Positions 29,893 through 40,458 of a DNA stretch of 64,000 bases are shown piece after piece. The notes under the pieces are model-generated. The model saw nothing but the letters and a program-made list of their open reading frames with translations, searched no databases and was not told where the DNA came from. This DNA is from Hondaea fermentalgiana (Eukaryota > Sar > Bigyra > Thraustochytrida > Thraustochytriidae), in NCBI GenBank assembly GCA_014084085.1, contig NPFB01000012.1:963047-1027046 (forward strand), given 5' to 3'. Position 1 is the first letter of the stretch. The number at the start of each line of letters is the position of its first letter. The position numbers were made by a program, and so were the translations under genes.

Positions 29893-30555
29893 TGTGACGA
29901 GTTGTTTTTCTCTTGGCCGCGGCGGACGTTGCCTCCTTGTCGAAGCGGCGCGCGCGCACGGGCGAGCGCGTTTGCTGCAGGCTCTCGGGGCTCGTCAGAA
30001 ATGTCGCCGCCTTCTGGCTGCCTGCCCGGCTGCCGCGTCTGTCTCTGTGCGAGCGCGCGCGGGCGAGGGAGGGACAAGACGCGCGCGGGGTCGGAGCACG
30101 CGAGCTGGGGCTGCTCGTGCGCGAGCGCGAACTCGGTCTGCGTCGAGAGCGGCCTGCCTGCGGTCGCTCGATCGGTTCTGCGCCTCCAGTCGCTTTGGTC
30201 GGCGGGCGGGAATCATCGGTGGTCGGCAGAATCCAGAACCGGAGCAGCACGTTCTCGGAATGTTTGTAAAACGTTCCGTAGTGTTTCTGCTGGTTAGTCG
30301 ACAAATCAAACGAACGCGCATCGATCGCATGACGCATCGGATGCAAGACGAAAGTACGCCATGGCTGCAGGCGGCAGAGGCCGGCCGGGGAGCCGGGGCA
30401 GCGAGTAGGCCAAGTGGAGGCAGAGACACATTTAGAAACGTAGTATGATAGTATTTTTCATTTAATACGAACAAGGGAGGCAGTCCAGCTGACACAGTCG
30501 CCAGTGTAGAGCCAGCGGCAACAAGAAGAAGACTTGCCCACATCCAAGACGATTT
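29893..30555. other. Intergenic region upstream of eIF6
   Basis: About 660 bases between the eIF6 start and the 3' end of the first S1 protease. GC-rich with CGCG runs (29950-30130), then AT-richer near the protease 3' end. No gene supported. Confidence 0.6.
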
Positions 30556-31848
30556 CTAAGATCGAGAGGCGAGGAGAAAAGTGATGACAGCAAACGATGT
30601 TACAGCGCCCCGATGTCGTCCTGACGCCTCTGAAGGCGTCGCTTCGGCATTTGTTTCTCCGCCGGGCACAGCACCGGCGTCTGTAGGCGCTGCTGTGGAA
30701 TGTGTCTCATCGCTTGCGCTCGGATCCCTCGTTGGCGCAGAAGTTTGCTCCTCCGACACGGCGGGCGTGTTACCTGCACTCGAAGGAGTGGGGGCAGGCG
30801 TGCTGATTTCTACCAATGTAGGCGCAGGTGTATCATTTGTGCTCGAAGGAGTGGGGGCAGGCGTGCTACTAACCGGAATCAGTGCTCCGGCCTCGCCATC
30901 CATCGCATACGTGCCGTCACGCCCAGAAAGAAATTGCGCTTGTGGGAAAATATTCAAAATGAAATCGCGGTAGCCAGATATCCGCGTGTTGACACCAGGG
31001 TGGTTGGCACGAGCGCAACCCGTACCAAACGAAACAATTCCCACTTGAATGGGGGTCCCATCTTGCGTGAGGTAGACGGGCCCGCCCGAGTCACCTTGGC
31101 AGCTGTCTTTGCCAGGCGCAGCCGTGCAGAGGTGCGCGTCATCCTGAATCTCGTACACTGTGTTGTTCGCCGCACACGTTTCGTTGCTGACAACTTCAAG
31201 CGTCGTTGTACGAAGTGGTAAGCTCGATGACGAACTGCCGCCCTCCGCGTCAACACCATAGCCCGCAACGACCACGTCCGTTGCGGTCGCTAGCGTCGAA
31301 CCTGGCTCGCTGAGCGACACCGGGTCTGGCAATTCCTCCGCCGCATCAATATCGTCATGGAACCGAAGGATGGCAATATCGTTGGTGTGCGTTTGCGTGT
31401 AGACATCCTCATTGTAAGCCCCGTGAATGAAGATGTCTTGGTCAGGATCCATCTCGCTGAGAACGATGACGTCTTCGTTGGAGCTTAACACGACGTCCCA
31501 ATTCATGTACGCTCTGACAGAGACGAGGCTTGCTGCTGCGAGGCAATGCGCAGCCGTGATAAAGAAGTGCTCGCCTTCATCGGACGAGCCGATGTAGCTC
31601 GCTCCGCAGAGAGAGGTGGCGGAGCCCTTGTTGATGAGCAGTCCTGCGATGAAGGGCACCTCGAGCGGCGAGGTCACTTCACCGCCCACGACCTTGACGA
31701 CGCTCGACGCTGTCGTCTCCACTTGCGTCTCCGCCACCGCGGGGCCCGCGAGGCTTGCAAGGAAAACGCCCAGCGAGAGCCCCAGCAGCAGCAGCAGCTT
31801 GGGCCGAGGCCCCGCGCGCCATCTGCCCGGCTCCCTCCGCCTCGACAT
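30556..31848 (-). CDS. Secreted trypsin-like serine protease (S1), copy A
   Basis: 430 residues from the ATG at 31848; the frame is open upstream but only this start gives a signal peptide (LLLLLGLSLGVFLASLAG, cleavage after AVA at about 39). The mature enzyme would begin at VVGG (53-56). The triad is complete: H101 in TAAHC, D157 in TNDIAIL and S254 in GDSGGP. D248 at the base of the S1 pocket predicts cleavage after Lys/Arg. After the domain comes GRDGTYAMDG, a linker with Thr-Pro-Ala-Pro-Thr repeats (about 310-400) likely to be O-glycosylated, and a hydrophobic C-terminus compatible with a GPI signal. Most divergent member of the six-gene cluster. Confidence 0.88.
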   Translation of the reverse strand: MSRRREPGRWRAGPRPKLLLLLGLSLGVFLASLAGPAVAETQVETTASSVVKVVGGEVTSPLEVPFIAGLLINKGSATSLCGASYIGSSDEGEHFFITAAHCLAAASLVSVRAYMNWDVVLSSNEDVIVLSEMDPDQDIFIHGAYNEDVYTQTHTNDIAILRFHDDIDAAEELPDPVSLSEPGSTLATATDVVVAGYGVDAEGGSSSSSLPLRTTTLEVVSNETCAANNTVYEIQDDAHLCTAAPGKDSCQGDSGGPVYLTQDGTPIQVGIVSFGTGCARANHPGVNTRISGYRDFILNIFPQAQFLSGRDGTYAMDGEAGALIPVSSTPAPTPSSTNDTPAPTLVEISTPAPTPSSAGNTPAVSEEQTSAPTRDPSASDETHSTAAPTDAGAVPGGETNAEATPSEASGRHRGAVTSFAVITFLLASRS

Positions 31849-32677
31849 CGTCCGGCCCGCGGCAAGGTCTGCGCTGCGCCCGGCCGGGCGCGGGGCGTGC
31901 GGCGCCATGGCCGCGCGGGCGGCCGCGATCGGGGTCTGCAGCGGCGCCGCGGGCTCGGCGGGGCCGGCGCCAGGGCTTGGTGCGTCGAGGGCTTGCTTGG
32001 CTGCTGCCACTGCTGGCCCGTGAATGGACTCCTTGGAACCCCGTCCCACAGTAGGAATGTACCCACAACTTGCACTGAAGGGGACGGTCCCTGGTTCTGG
32101 GCCTTGAAGTTGCGAGACGAAAGGTGCGCGCGCGTGCCGCCTATTTGCACGCGCCGGCGCGCGACGCCCGGGAGAGCGTGCGTCGTCGGCGCGGAGAGAG
32201 GGGGCGAGGTACGCGAAGCGAGGTACGCGAAGCGCGGCCTGGCGCGGCGGAGCGACGGAGCGGCGGAGCGGCGCACGCCCAGGTTGCACGGGCCGCGCAC
32301 GCGACGAATGGCACGGCGTCGGAGTGGCGGCGGCGGCAGCGGCCGACGTCTCACTGCTAGCTCGCTCGTGGGAGAAGCGCAAGGTCGGAGATGTGCACGC
32401 AGCGTGCTTGCTTGCTTCCGGAAGCAAGCTGCCATCGAAGTGCGGCGGCGGCGGGCTGGGAGACATCAAGAAAAACAGCATTGGGTATACGCCTACGTAC
32501 GTAGGCCTAATGCCAGTTTCTGACGACGACTGCCAGTGGCCGGGCCGAGTCAACTCAAGCAAGGTTAGCTAGGCGATCGATCGATTGGTTGTTGATTACC
32601 TACGCATTTCTTTTCATACACAACAGTCATGAAGATTTATCATGGAGAAGAAGAAGAACAGGCCTCCCGGAAAGCTC
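31849..32677. other. Intergenic region upstream of protease A
   Basis: GC-rich 5' flank, with a GCGAGGTACGCGAA duplication near 32206-32233 and TAGGCCTA at 32502-32509. No gene supported. Confidence 0.6.
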
Positions 32678-33742
32678 TTATTGGGTCTGATAGACCGCTG
32701 CAAGGGCCACAAATGAAGTGAACAAGACGCCCATACCAGACAAATGAGATGGGGCGGAGCTTGGGGCGATGTCATCCATGGTATACTCCCCATCGGTACC
32801 GTTGCCCGCAATGTAGTTCACGAGACCACTGCCAACAACCGAGTCAATCCAGGATTTGTAGCTTGAAACGCGTGTGTAGACTCCCGGGTACCCGCTTCGC
32901 GCACAGCCTACGCCATAGGAGACGACGCCGACTTGAACATCTTCACCGCCCTGTGTCAGAAAGAGGGGTCCGCCCGAGTCGCCTTGGCAACTGTCCTTGC
33001 CGGAAGCCGACGCGCAAATATTCATGTCTTCAGTGACGGCGCCGTAGACCCTCTGGCAGCTTCCCGTACTGACAACGTTCACATAAACGCTTCGCAACTC
33101 GTAATCCAAATTCTCCTCGTCTTCATATGTTGCGCCATAACCGATCACTTGAACCGCTGTACCCACCGCCAATGTGGAGTTATCAAGGGCAAGGGAAATG
33201 GGTTCGGGCATTGTGCGGGGGATTGTTTTGGCAAACTTGATGATGGCGATATCATTGTACAGGCCATAATCATTGCTCGTGTACGAGGGGTGCAGAGTGA
33301 TCATGTCGCCCGAGGCCGAGTAAGCCTGTGACATATAAAAGGAGTCGTCGTCATCTTCATTCAAGTCGTCCCTCAAGAAGAACACATAGACCGTATTGAG
33401 GCTGTCCTCTTCGGAAGGCGAAGGAACGCAGTGACCTGCAGTTAGAAAGTAATGAGAGCTCGTCGTTGAACCCAGGTAAGAGCCTCCGCAAAGAGACTGT
33501 CCGTTCGTCCACTCAAAGATCAGGCTCACCATCCATGGATTGACGGTGGGGCTAATTGTGGTTCCTCCGACAATACGAGAATTGATCAGCGATGCGCCTT
33601 TGACGACGGAACTATTGGTGCGCGGCACGATCGTCATGTTCGTGGCGGCGTCCGCAGTCCCCAGTATCACCATGAATACCACCATGATGGTCGCGAACGC
33701 AGTCTTGAGAAGTCGAGCATCCCATTGCGTGAACGACATCAT
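32678..33742 (-). CDS. Secreted trypsin-like serine protease (S1), copy B
   Basis: 354 residues from tandem ATGs at 33742. Residues 12-32 are a hydrophobic signal segment. The propeptide ends at SR|IVGG (57-60), a tryptic activation site. The triad is intact: H104 in TAGHC, D164 in YNDIAII and S256 in GDSGGP; D250 marks Lys/Arg specificity. Between His and Asp there is a strongly acidic insert (LRDDLNEDDDDSF), as in its neighbours, which could bind calcium. After the domain comes GTDGEYTMDD and a hydrophobic tail (GMGVLFTSFVALAAVY) that resembles a GPI attachment signal. Same strand as copies A and C. Confidence 0.9.
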   Translation of the reverse strand: MMSFTQWDARLLKTAFATIMVVFMVILGTADAATNMTIVPRTNSSVVKGASLINSRIVGGTTISPTVNPWMVSLIFEWTNGQSLCGGSYLGSTTSSHYFLTAGHCVPSPSEEDSLNTVYVFFLRDDLNEDDDDSFYMSQAYSASGDMITLHPSYTSNDYGLYNDIAIIKFAKTIPRTMPEPISLALDNSTLAVGTAVQVIGYGATYEDEENLDYELRSVYVNVVSTGSCQRVYGAVTEDMNICASASGKDSCQGDSGGPLFLTQGGEDVQVGVVSYGVGCARSGYPGVYTRVSSYKSWIDSVVGSGLVNYIAGNGTDGEYTMDDIAPSSAPSHLSGMGVLFTSFVALAAVYQTQ

Positions 33743-34330
33743 CGTCTCCTGCTCCTCTCGCTTTCGGCAAGCACGTCGCGCTGCAAGTTGCCTGCGCACA
33801 CAGAGCTCGATGCCAACTCCGACCGCTTCGCGGCGTGAGTCGACGAAAGTCCGCGACCGCGAAGATGCCGCGCGACCCGGCGATGTGACCTTGCGAGCTT
33901 GCAAGCAGCTCCGCACACGAGTATGCTGCCGCTGGGCAGCGCGTGAGCACGGCTGACGCGGACGCGGACCCGCACGCTCGCTCGCTCGCACACGCGCAAG
34001 CGCGACGTGAACAAGCAAGGCTGCCAAGCGATGTGTGTATGCGGAGGTGAATGAACGACTGTCAAGCAAATGGACTTCTCTAGGGCTTATTAGCACTTTC
34101 TTAGGCCCTACTTACATTTTTCAGCAGTCCTTGTCGGGCACGTGCAGGCGGACCGCGCCGGCTCGCGGCTGGCCTAATGAAGAACAGTAAACATTTTCAT
34201 GGATGTGAGGCGGAGGACACACGCAGAATTGGAAAAGCTTGAGAGCAAGCAGCAGAGAACCATTTTCACGAGCGCTCGACTTGCCCGCGTTGAAGCAGGC
34301 AGCTCGGAGTGAGCCATCGGGTACTTAATG
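33743..34330. other. Intergenic region upstream of protease B
   Basis: About 590 bases of 5' flank of copy B and 3' flank of copy C. GC-rich with CGCACGCTCGC runs near 33970. No gene supported. Confidence 0.6.
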
Positions 34331-35443
34331 TTACTGCAGGTGTGGCACCATGATGGCGAAAAGAGAGGTGAGGACAAGTAGAACCATGTCGAGGCCATGT
34401 TTTACGGCTGGGCTAGTGGTCTGAATGTACTCGCCATCCGCTCCGCTGCCCTCGACATAGCTCACGATGGCTGAGCCCACGACGGAATCAATCCAGTCGC
34501 TGTAGCCTGCTACGCGGGTGTTGACACCGGGGTAGCCCTCTCGCGCGCAGCCGTTACCGTAGGATACGATACCGAGCTGAACGTCGACCTCTCCAGATTG
34601 CGTCACAAAGACAGGACCTCCAGAGTCTCCTTGGCAACTGTCTTTGCCAGACTGAGACGTGCAAATGTTTTGCTCCTCGGTGATATACGACGTGTAGCCA
34701 TAGGTTGTGGCGCAGGTCGACGAGTCGACGGTCTCCAAATGCACGCTTCGCAGCTTCGTGTTGCTAGTGTCGCCCTCGTACGTTGCGCCATAGCCAATCA
34801 CTTGCACGCTCGTGCCGTCTAATAGCTCAGATTCGTCTGTGCCAAGTGACACTGGGGAGGGCATATCTGAAAGAGCGAGCTCTGCTCGAGTTTCGATGAT
34901 GGCAATGTCATTCAGCAAATAGCCCTGGCCAGCAACCTCATAATCTGGATGAACGTTGAGCAGCGTATCGTCGCTGTAATATGGTTGACTGAAGTAAAAG
35001 GCGTCGTCATCACTGCTGGCGTACTCCGCATCAAAGTCGTCGACAAGAAAGTACACCTCGTAACCTAGGAAGTCTGCACGTTCGTCGACGCTGGGAACGC
35101 AGTGAGCTGCAGTGAGAAAGAAATGTGAGGAAGTATTGGCAGACCCGATGTATGAACCTCCGCAAAGGGTTTGGTAGGTTGCTGAGGAGGTCTGGTAAAA
35201 GGCAAGAATGGCTACCATCCACGAGTTCTTGGTCGGGCTGATCGCAGATCCGCCCACAATGCGTGCAAGACCTCCGTTCCGTGAAGCACTTGCCTCCTTT
35301 GAAAATGACCAGCTGCTAGTGGCCCGGGCAGTCCGCGTGCGCGCCCTCAGCCACCCTTCCGCAGGCAGGAGCGCAGCAACTTGCACAATGTTCACACACG
35401 CAACCAGCAACGCCGCGAGCGCAACCCTGTGTACGGCCTTCAT
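34331..35443 (-). CDS. Secreted trypsin-like serine protease (S1), copy C
   Basis: 370 residues from the ATG at 35443. Signal peptide at 1-24 (VALAALLVACVNIVQVAA). The prosegment of about 37 residues is Arg/Ser rich and ends at AR|IVGG (62-65). The triad is complete: H114 in TAAHC, D179 in LNDIAII and S274 in GDSGGP; D268 predicts trypsin-like specificity. The acidic insert between His and Asp is present (LVDDFDAEYASSDDDAF). The C-terminus repeats the cluster pattern: GADGEY, then a short linker and a hydrophobic tail (MVLLVLTSLFAIMV) consistent with GPI anchoring. Likely an extracellular digestive enzyme of an osmotrophic protist; that role is inference. Confidence 0.9.
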   Translation of the reverse strand: MKAVHRVALAALLVACVNIVQVAALLPAEGWLRARTRTARATSSWSFSKEASASRNGGLARIVGGSAISPTKNSWMVAILAFYQTSSATYQTLCGGSYIGSANTSSHFFLTAAHCVPSVDERADFLGYEVYFLVDDFDAEYASSDDDAFYFSQPYYSDDTLLNVHPDYEVAGQGYLLNDIAIIETRAELALSDMPSPVSLGTDESELLDGTSVQVIGYGATYEGDTSNTKLRSVHLETVDSSTCATTYGYTSYITEEQNICTSQSGKDSCQGDSGGPVFVTQSGEVDVQLGIVSYGNGCAREGYPGVNTRVAGYSDWIDSVVGSAIVSYVEGSGADGEYIQTTSPAVKHGLDMVLLVLTSLFAIMVPHLQ

Positions 35444-36888
35444 TCTGCAGAATTCCCCTTCTCGCCGGCTATGTATGGGCCTAGCCACTCACTCTTTGCA
35501 GAGCAGCTGGTTCCTTTGCCCAGTTTGGTGTTTGCTGACCTGCCTGCTCATTCATCCCAGAGAGGCCTCAGTCGAAAGAGAACAAGCAAGACACTCGACG
35601 ATCATCCTAATGACTGCGAGTGAAACCTGAGCCAACCAACTTGAACCAACTGGCGGCCTCGGCCCGTTTCCCTCGCTCGCGCGAAAGTATTTACCAACAA
35701 GCTGCGAAAACGGCGCGTGGCACGTGCAGTGCGCCCTCGCTGTACGAGTGCTGCAGTGTATAGTACAGTATGTATACTTCTAGCCTATAGGCCTATACCT
35801 CGTCCTGCCTATCCACGCCAGCTGCGGGCTGGCCCTTCGCCGCGCGCGCCCGCAAAGCGTGCCAGCGCGCGCAAAGTACTGCGTGGATACGCACAGCACC
35901 ATGGTATACAAAGGCGCCCACGGCGCTCGCGCAGGCTGCGGCAGGTCGCGAGTCGGGGGTGCGGCAGGTCGGGCTCCGTCGGGCTCCTGCTCGAACTCGA
36001 AGACCACGTCGCGGCGACGCCGCGCGGCCCGGAGCGCACCTGGCACGGCGGCACGGCGAGCTTGCGCTCGTCTCGGCCGGCCGCAGGCTGGAGGCGCGGA
36101 CGGGAGTCTCCGAAGAAAGTGAGAGCGGAGTACGGAAAGTGAGCGCGTGTCTCCAGCGAGGGAGGGAAGTTGAACTGGAACAAGTCGTGTCGATCCCGCG
36201 GTTCACGAAAGAGCAAAGACAACGGCGGTTGCGTTCTACGCGATGAACGAATGGGCTCTGACGAAGCTTGTTCGTACACGGTATCACACCAGCCTTGCAG
36301 GGAAATGTCCTGATCCTACACAGCGGCTGTCAAAGAGCTTGGACTCCCTGTTGCGCATATTGCTTCGGGTGCCAGCGTCGACGTTAACCCCATAGCGAAG
36401 CAACGCGAGGAAAGTTGGCTGGAAAAAAAAGCTCGTCCATTCGAACATTAGTTGCTTCGGTCGCCAGAGTCGCTGCGCGAAGTGATGTGTGGCATATCAT
36501 CGTCTGTGATGAGTGGATGATCCGATTCTTTGCGTGGTACGTACACAAAGCGCGAATGATTGCCTGCGAAAGACGACCCAATCTTGAGACTCAATGCGCT
36601 CTCAATGGAATTCTCCCTGGTGCCCTCCCCATACGAAAGAGACTTTTGCGTGTCGGTGCATGGGTCGTAAGAGCTGGAGAGAGTCAACGAGAAATGGGTT
36701 ATTGTAAAGAAAGGCGCCATTGGAGCACAAAAGTTGCAGCTGCAAATGACAACGCAGAACGCTGACATTTAACACAGAACGTCAACAAGCACAATGCTTG
36801 AGGTCGCGCAAACCGGAGCAGACGACTTGATCGGGAGTAAATGTGTAAAAAGCTAAGGCTTACTCTTAAAGTGAATTTGCAAAAGTGT
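35444..36888. other. Intergenic region between proteases C and D
   Basis: About 1.45 kb. A TAGGCCTA palindrome at 35788-35795 lies 345 bases before the copy C start. The segment 35700-36180 is GC-rich. Open frames on both strands (for example 36415-36765) have no recognisable content. No gene supported. Confidence 0.6.
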
Positions 36889-37944
36889 TTAAAGCAAGAA
36901 GATCGCAGTTGCAAGTAACAGCACAAAAGCGAAATCGAAAGCACGCAGAGAAGCGGAGCTCGAAGATACATCCATGACATATTCGCCGTTGCTTCCGCTG
37001 CCTTGAATATAGTTCACGAGCCCGCTGCCAACAGTAGAGTCGACCCAACCGGTGTGAGTCGATACCCTCGTGTAGACACCGGGGTATCCTTCTCGCGCAC
37101 AGCCATACCCAAATGAAGTGATCCCAAGCTGCACGTCTTGAGAGGCCTGAGTGAGGAACAGCGGGCCTCCGCCGTCGCCTTGACAAGTGTCTTTGCCCGG
37201 AGCCGCAGCGCATATGTACTGGTCGAAGAAAATCTCGTCTGAAGTTGCCTCGTATGCGCTGGCGCAGGTATCTGAATTGACAACGTTCAGGTAGGCGCTG
37301 CGCAGTGCAGTGTTCGATGTGTCGTTCTCATAGGTATGACCATATCCAATCGCCTGCACCGAAGTTTCGTCTAAGAGCGAGGATCCAGCAACCGCAAGTG
37401 ATACAGGGGAGGGTAAAGAGGAGAGACTGACGTATGCCGTCGTTTCAACGATGGCAATATCATTGAGCAAATTGTCGTCCAAAGAAGAGTACGACGGATG
37501 GACGTGGAGCAAAGAAGCTTCATAGGGTTGCGAAAAATAAAGATGCTCCTCATCATAAAAGTCGTCAAGATCGTACAGATGAAAATTCACGAAGTAACCG
37601 TCGAGATCCGATCGATCAGAGGGAATGCACTGGGCTGCCGTGAGAAAGTAGTGAGACCTGTAGTTTGCAGAACCAATGTATGTTCCTCCACACATTGTTA
37701 CGACGTCAGAGAAGACCATCTCAATTTGAACCATCCATGGGTTCTGGTATGGGCTAATCAACGTTCCCCCGACAATACGAGGACCGACACCTCTCGTAAA
37801 GATAGGCTCGGTGAAATTGACTTCGAAGTCCAGCGTTACATTCAGAGGTTCGTGGCCGAGGCGGGCTGCGGCTGAGCTCGTCATCATTGCGAGAAGCGTC
37901 GCAAGGAGCATGCAGCGAGCAAACATGCTTGCGGCAGCCTTCAT
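36889..37944 (-). CDS. Catalytically dead S1 protease homologue (pseudoenzyme), copy D
   Basis: 351 residues from the ATG at 37944, with a signal peptide (ARCMLLATLLAMMTSSAAA). The trypsin fold is complete with all expected Cys, but the active site is not. The His is Gln (Q105 in TAAQC) and the nucleophile Ser is Gly (G258 in GDGGGP). The Asp (D162 in LNDIAIV) and the S1-pocket Asp (D252) remain, as does the activation site PR|IVGG. The ORF has no stop or frameshift, so this is a candidate pseudoenzyme rather than a decayed gene. It keeps the acidic insert, GSNGEYVMD and a hydrophobic GPI-like tail. Nearly identical at the N-terminus to active copy F. Confidence 0.9.
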   Translation of the reverse strand: MKAAASMFARCMLLATLLAMMTSSAAARLGHEPLNVTLDFEVNFTEPIFTRGVGPRIVGGTLISPYQNPWMVQIEMVFSDVVTMCGGTYIGSANYRSHYFLTAAQCIPSDRSDLDGYFVNFHLYDLDDFYDEEHLYFSQPYEASLLHVHPSYSSLDDNLLNDIAIVETTAYVSLSSLPSPVSLAVAGSSLLDETSVQAIGYGHTYENDTSNTALRSAYLNVVNSDTCASAYEATSDEIFFDQYICAAAPGKDTCQGDGGGPLFLTQASQDVQLGITSFGYGCAREGYPGVYTRVSTHTGWVDSTVGSGLVNYIQGSGSNGEYVMDVSSSSASLRAFDFAFVLLLATAIFLL

Positions 37945-40458
37945 CTTCTTTGTGCAAGCTACGTGCTTTCTTCTTGGTTCTGGGTTTGTTAGCTTTTCTG
38001 TTTTGGATTTGCTGAGCCAGCATCCTCGGGGAGAAAATGGCTTGGCCACCATGGTAAAAGAGCGCAGCACAGTTATCTCTTGTTCGAAACGCCACCTAAA
38101 ATCGCTAAGACGGTAGAGCATTACACCTAGCAGCCGAAGCTTGAGACGGTCTGTCTCCTTCGCGAAAGGGCCCTCGACTTTTAGTTTTTAAAGGGTCACC
38201 TCACTGTGCAGCCCGTTCAGGACTGGCGGCGCGCGTCCCTTTCGGGCTCATTCTGTCCTTCTCTCTGTACTGCAGGCCTCTCTTCCCCCCTCTTCCCCCC
38301 CTCTCTGCCGCCCATCTGCAGCTGACTGCAGCACTGCTCGGACACTCTCGCTCTCGCGCGCGCGCAAGTAGGACCGGTGCACGTCATCGCCCGCGCTCTC
38401 CTCGTTGCAGCCACTCTCCTTCCACTGACACTGGCAGTGGCACTGGTGGCAGTGGCACCAGACTCCAGACTGTGTGCGCGTGGCGGAGGGGCTGGGACAA
38501 GACTGGCAACTGTGGGGTGGTCTGTTCGCTCATAATCTCTTCAGGAAACGAGCAGCTGCGCTCGCCCCTCCTTCGCCGCCAAGAGGCGTCGAGGGGCGTC
38601 AGCGCGCTGTAGCTGTAGCTGCAGCTGCAGCTGCATGCGATGGCTGCTGCTCCTGCTGCGTTTGCAGCCTGGATCTCTGCACACGGCCAAGGAACCCTCG
38701 GACCAGTACCGCTGAGTGGTTGTCCGAGGTGTCCTGGCCTGCGGTGCACTGGATCCTGGCTCCGCTAGGGCGTGCATGTGCAAGCAAAAACCAGATTGAT
38801 GGCATGTGGCAAGCGCAGTAGGCACGTAGCTGTAAGCTCGGCCGGAGTAAGAGTATAACTGGGTTCTCTGACTGAATTCTCAGGAGTGGGGGGGTGCACG
38901 CTACGGCGTTCGTGCGCCCGGGTGTACGATTTTAGGTGATTCTCGGGCCTGACAGCGAGCTCGATTCCGGGTCTGATCGTGCGGGCCGTGGACTGGTGAC
39001 CGGCCAGGGCCAGCGGCCTGGCGGCTGGAAAGGACAAGGCGAGAAATGAGGTGTCAGTCAACCAGCGTCAGCAAAAAGCTGCGCAGCTGCTCAGCTGCAG
39101 CTAGCAGCCTGCTTGATTTGCTTTTCCCTTCCGCTAGTCATAAGAAGGCGGCGAAAAATGCATGTTGCGCGCCCGGATCTCTGTTAGCGAGCGAGGGACC
39201 AAGCCAAGGTCGAGGTAAAAGATCCAGAAGCCACGGAGCTAAGCTCTGTGCGCAAGGGAGAAGGAGCATGACGGGGGGGCGCATGGACATTCCAAATTGG
39301 TCACCTAACTGGCCCCAAATTGGAGCTAAGATGTTCGACGTCATTTTCATTTCTCATTATCCTTTTCTTTCTTGCTCTGTATTGAGGACCAATACGAAGA
39401 AGTGCACCTTCTCAGAGTTGAATGTCGAGAGTTGACTTGCTCTGAGAGTGTATATATCGATTGGACCCGCCAGTGAAATTGCCCGTGCAACCGAAGCTTG
39501 CTGCACACATTGATGCTAGCCGTACACATGAAATCTTGCCGTACACCCGGAGCTAGCTGCACACAAGAGCGTTAGCCGTAGACATTGGACATTACCAATG
39601 CGCAAGGAACCATTGCATGATGACGCCTCGAGTCCGGGCCCAAACTAGGTCTACCTTACATACCTAACAAAGAAAGTACGAATGTAATTACTGAAGATGG
39701 AGCAGATCTTCGACCATTACCACTGAGCCGAGCAAACCAGGCCACGTCGAGAAGTTGACGCCGGAGATCGGCAAACCCGAAGTACCCCGACTACCAAGCA
39801 AGCTCTCTGAGCGCGAGAAGCTTGCAACTTACTTTGCCGCTCTCATGCTTGCCTCGGAGAGGAAACTTTCTGTCGTTTGGCTAAGCTATCTTCTTCTTCG
39901 CATTTGATCTCAGTTTTCCCGTCAAATTCACTGCAAGGTCATCTTATGGATCAGCACATTCAGCTTCTTCAAACTGGCAGATTCGTTCTTTCACTGCAAG
40001 CCGCCGCGTCTTGCAATTGACGCGATAAACGATTGCCTGGCTCTTGTATAGAATATTGCGTAATGGAACGGATCTTGAGAGAACGTAGACTACGAGCTGG
40101 TGAGACTCTCTCCCGACACAACTTGCGAGCTCAAGATAAACTATACTTGCGTGAGGCTGCTTGCTTCTTGACTGGAACCTGCGAAACACACCTTTCGAAA
40201 GAGACGATTGGTGAGGACAGAACAAGAGTTAGACCAGACCGTCCTCAGCGGGTTTCGGTTTCCACAGAGTTGCCTATGCAAAGCCGTTGCTACAAGGAGA
40301 ATCTAACTGTTGTGAAGAGACGCAACATCTAAGATTGAGTGAGACTCGCCTTGTTCAGTCCGCTTCTGCGCGTAAAACAAAAAGAAGATTGATTGAAATG
40401 AAAAACCATGTCGCATTATGTAAAGCAATAAATGCGCAGCACATCACAGGCGGAGCGC
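37945..40458. other. Large intergenic region carrying a diverged copy of the 41.8-43.05 kb region
   Basis: About 2.5 kb without an intact gene. The stretch 38460-39380 aligns in the same orientation with 41825-43050, the divergent promoter region between copies E and F: shared GTGCGGGCCGTGGACTGGTGAC near 38980 and 42715, the CGCGCGCCCG block, and the GAGCGAG...CCAAGCCAA block near 39190 and 42900. Where copy F begins there is no counterpart ORF. The segment 40180-40350 matches, inverted, the 3' flank of copy F at 44590-44770. Microsatellite-like C-tracts occur at 38286-38303. Confidence 0.65.

Noticed and set aside
31849..32562. 238-codon upstream extension of protease A
   Set aside because: Low-complexity Arg/Ala/Pro sequence. 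The ATG at 31848 gives a standard signal peptide.
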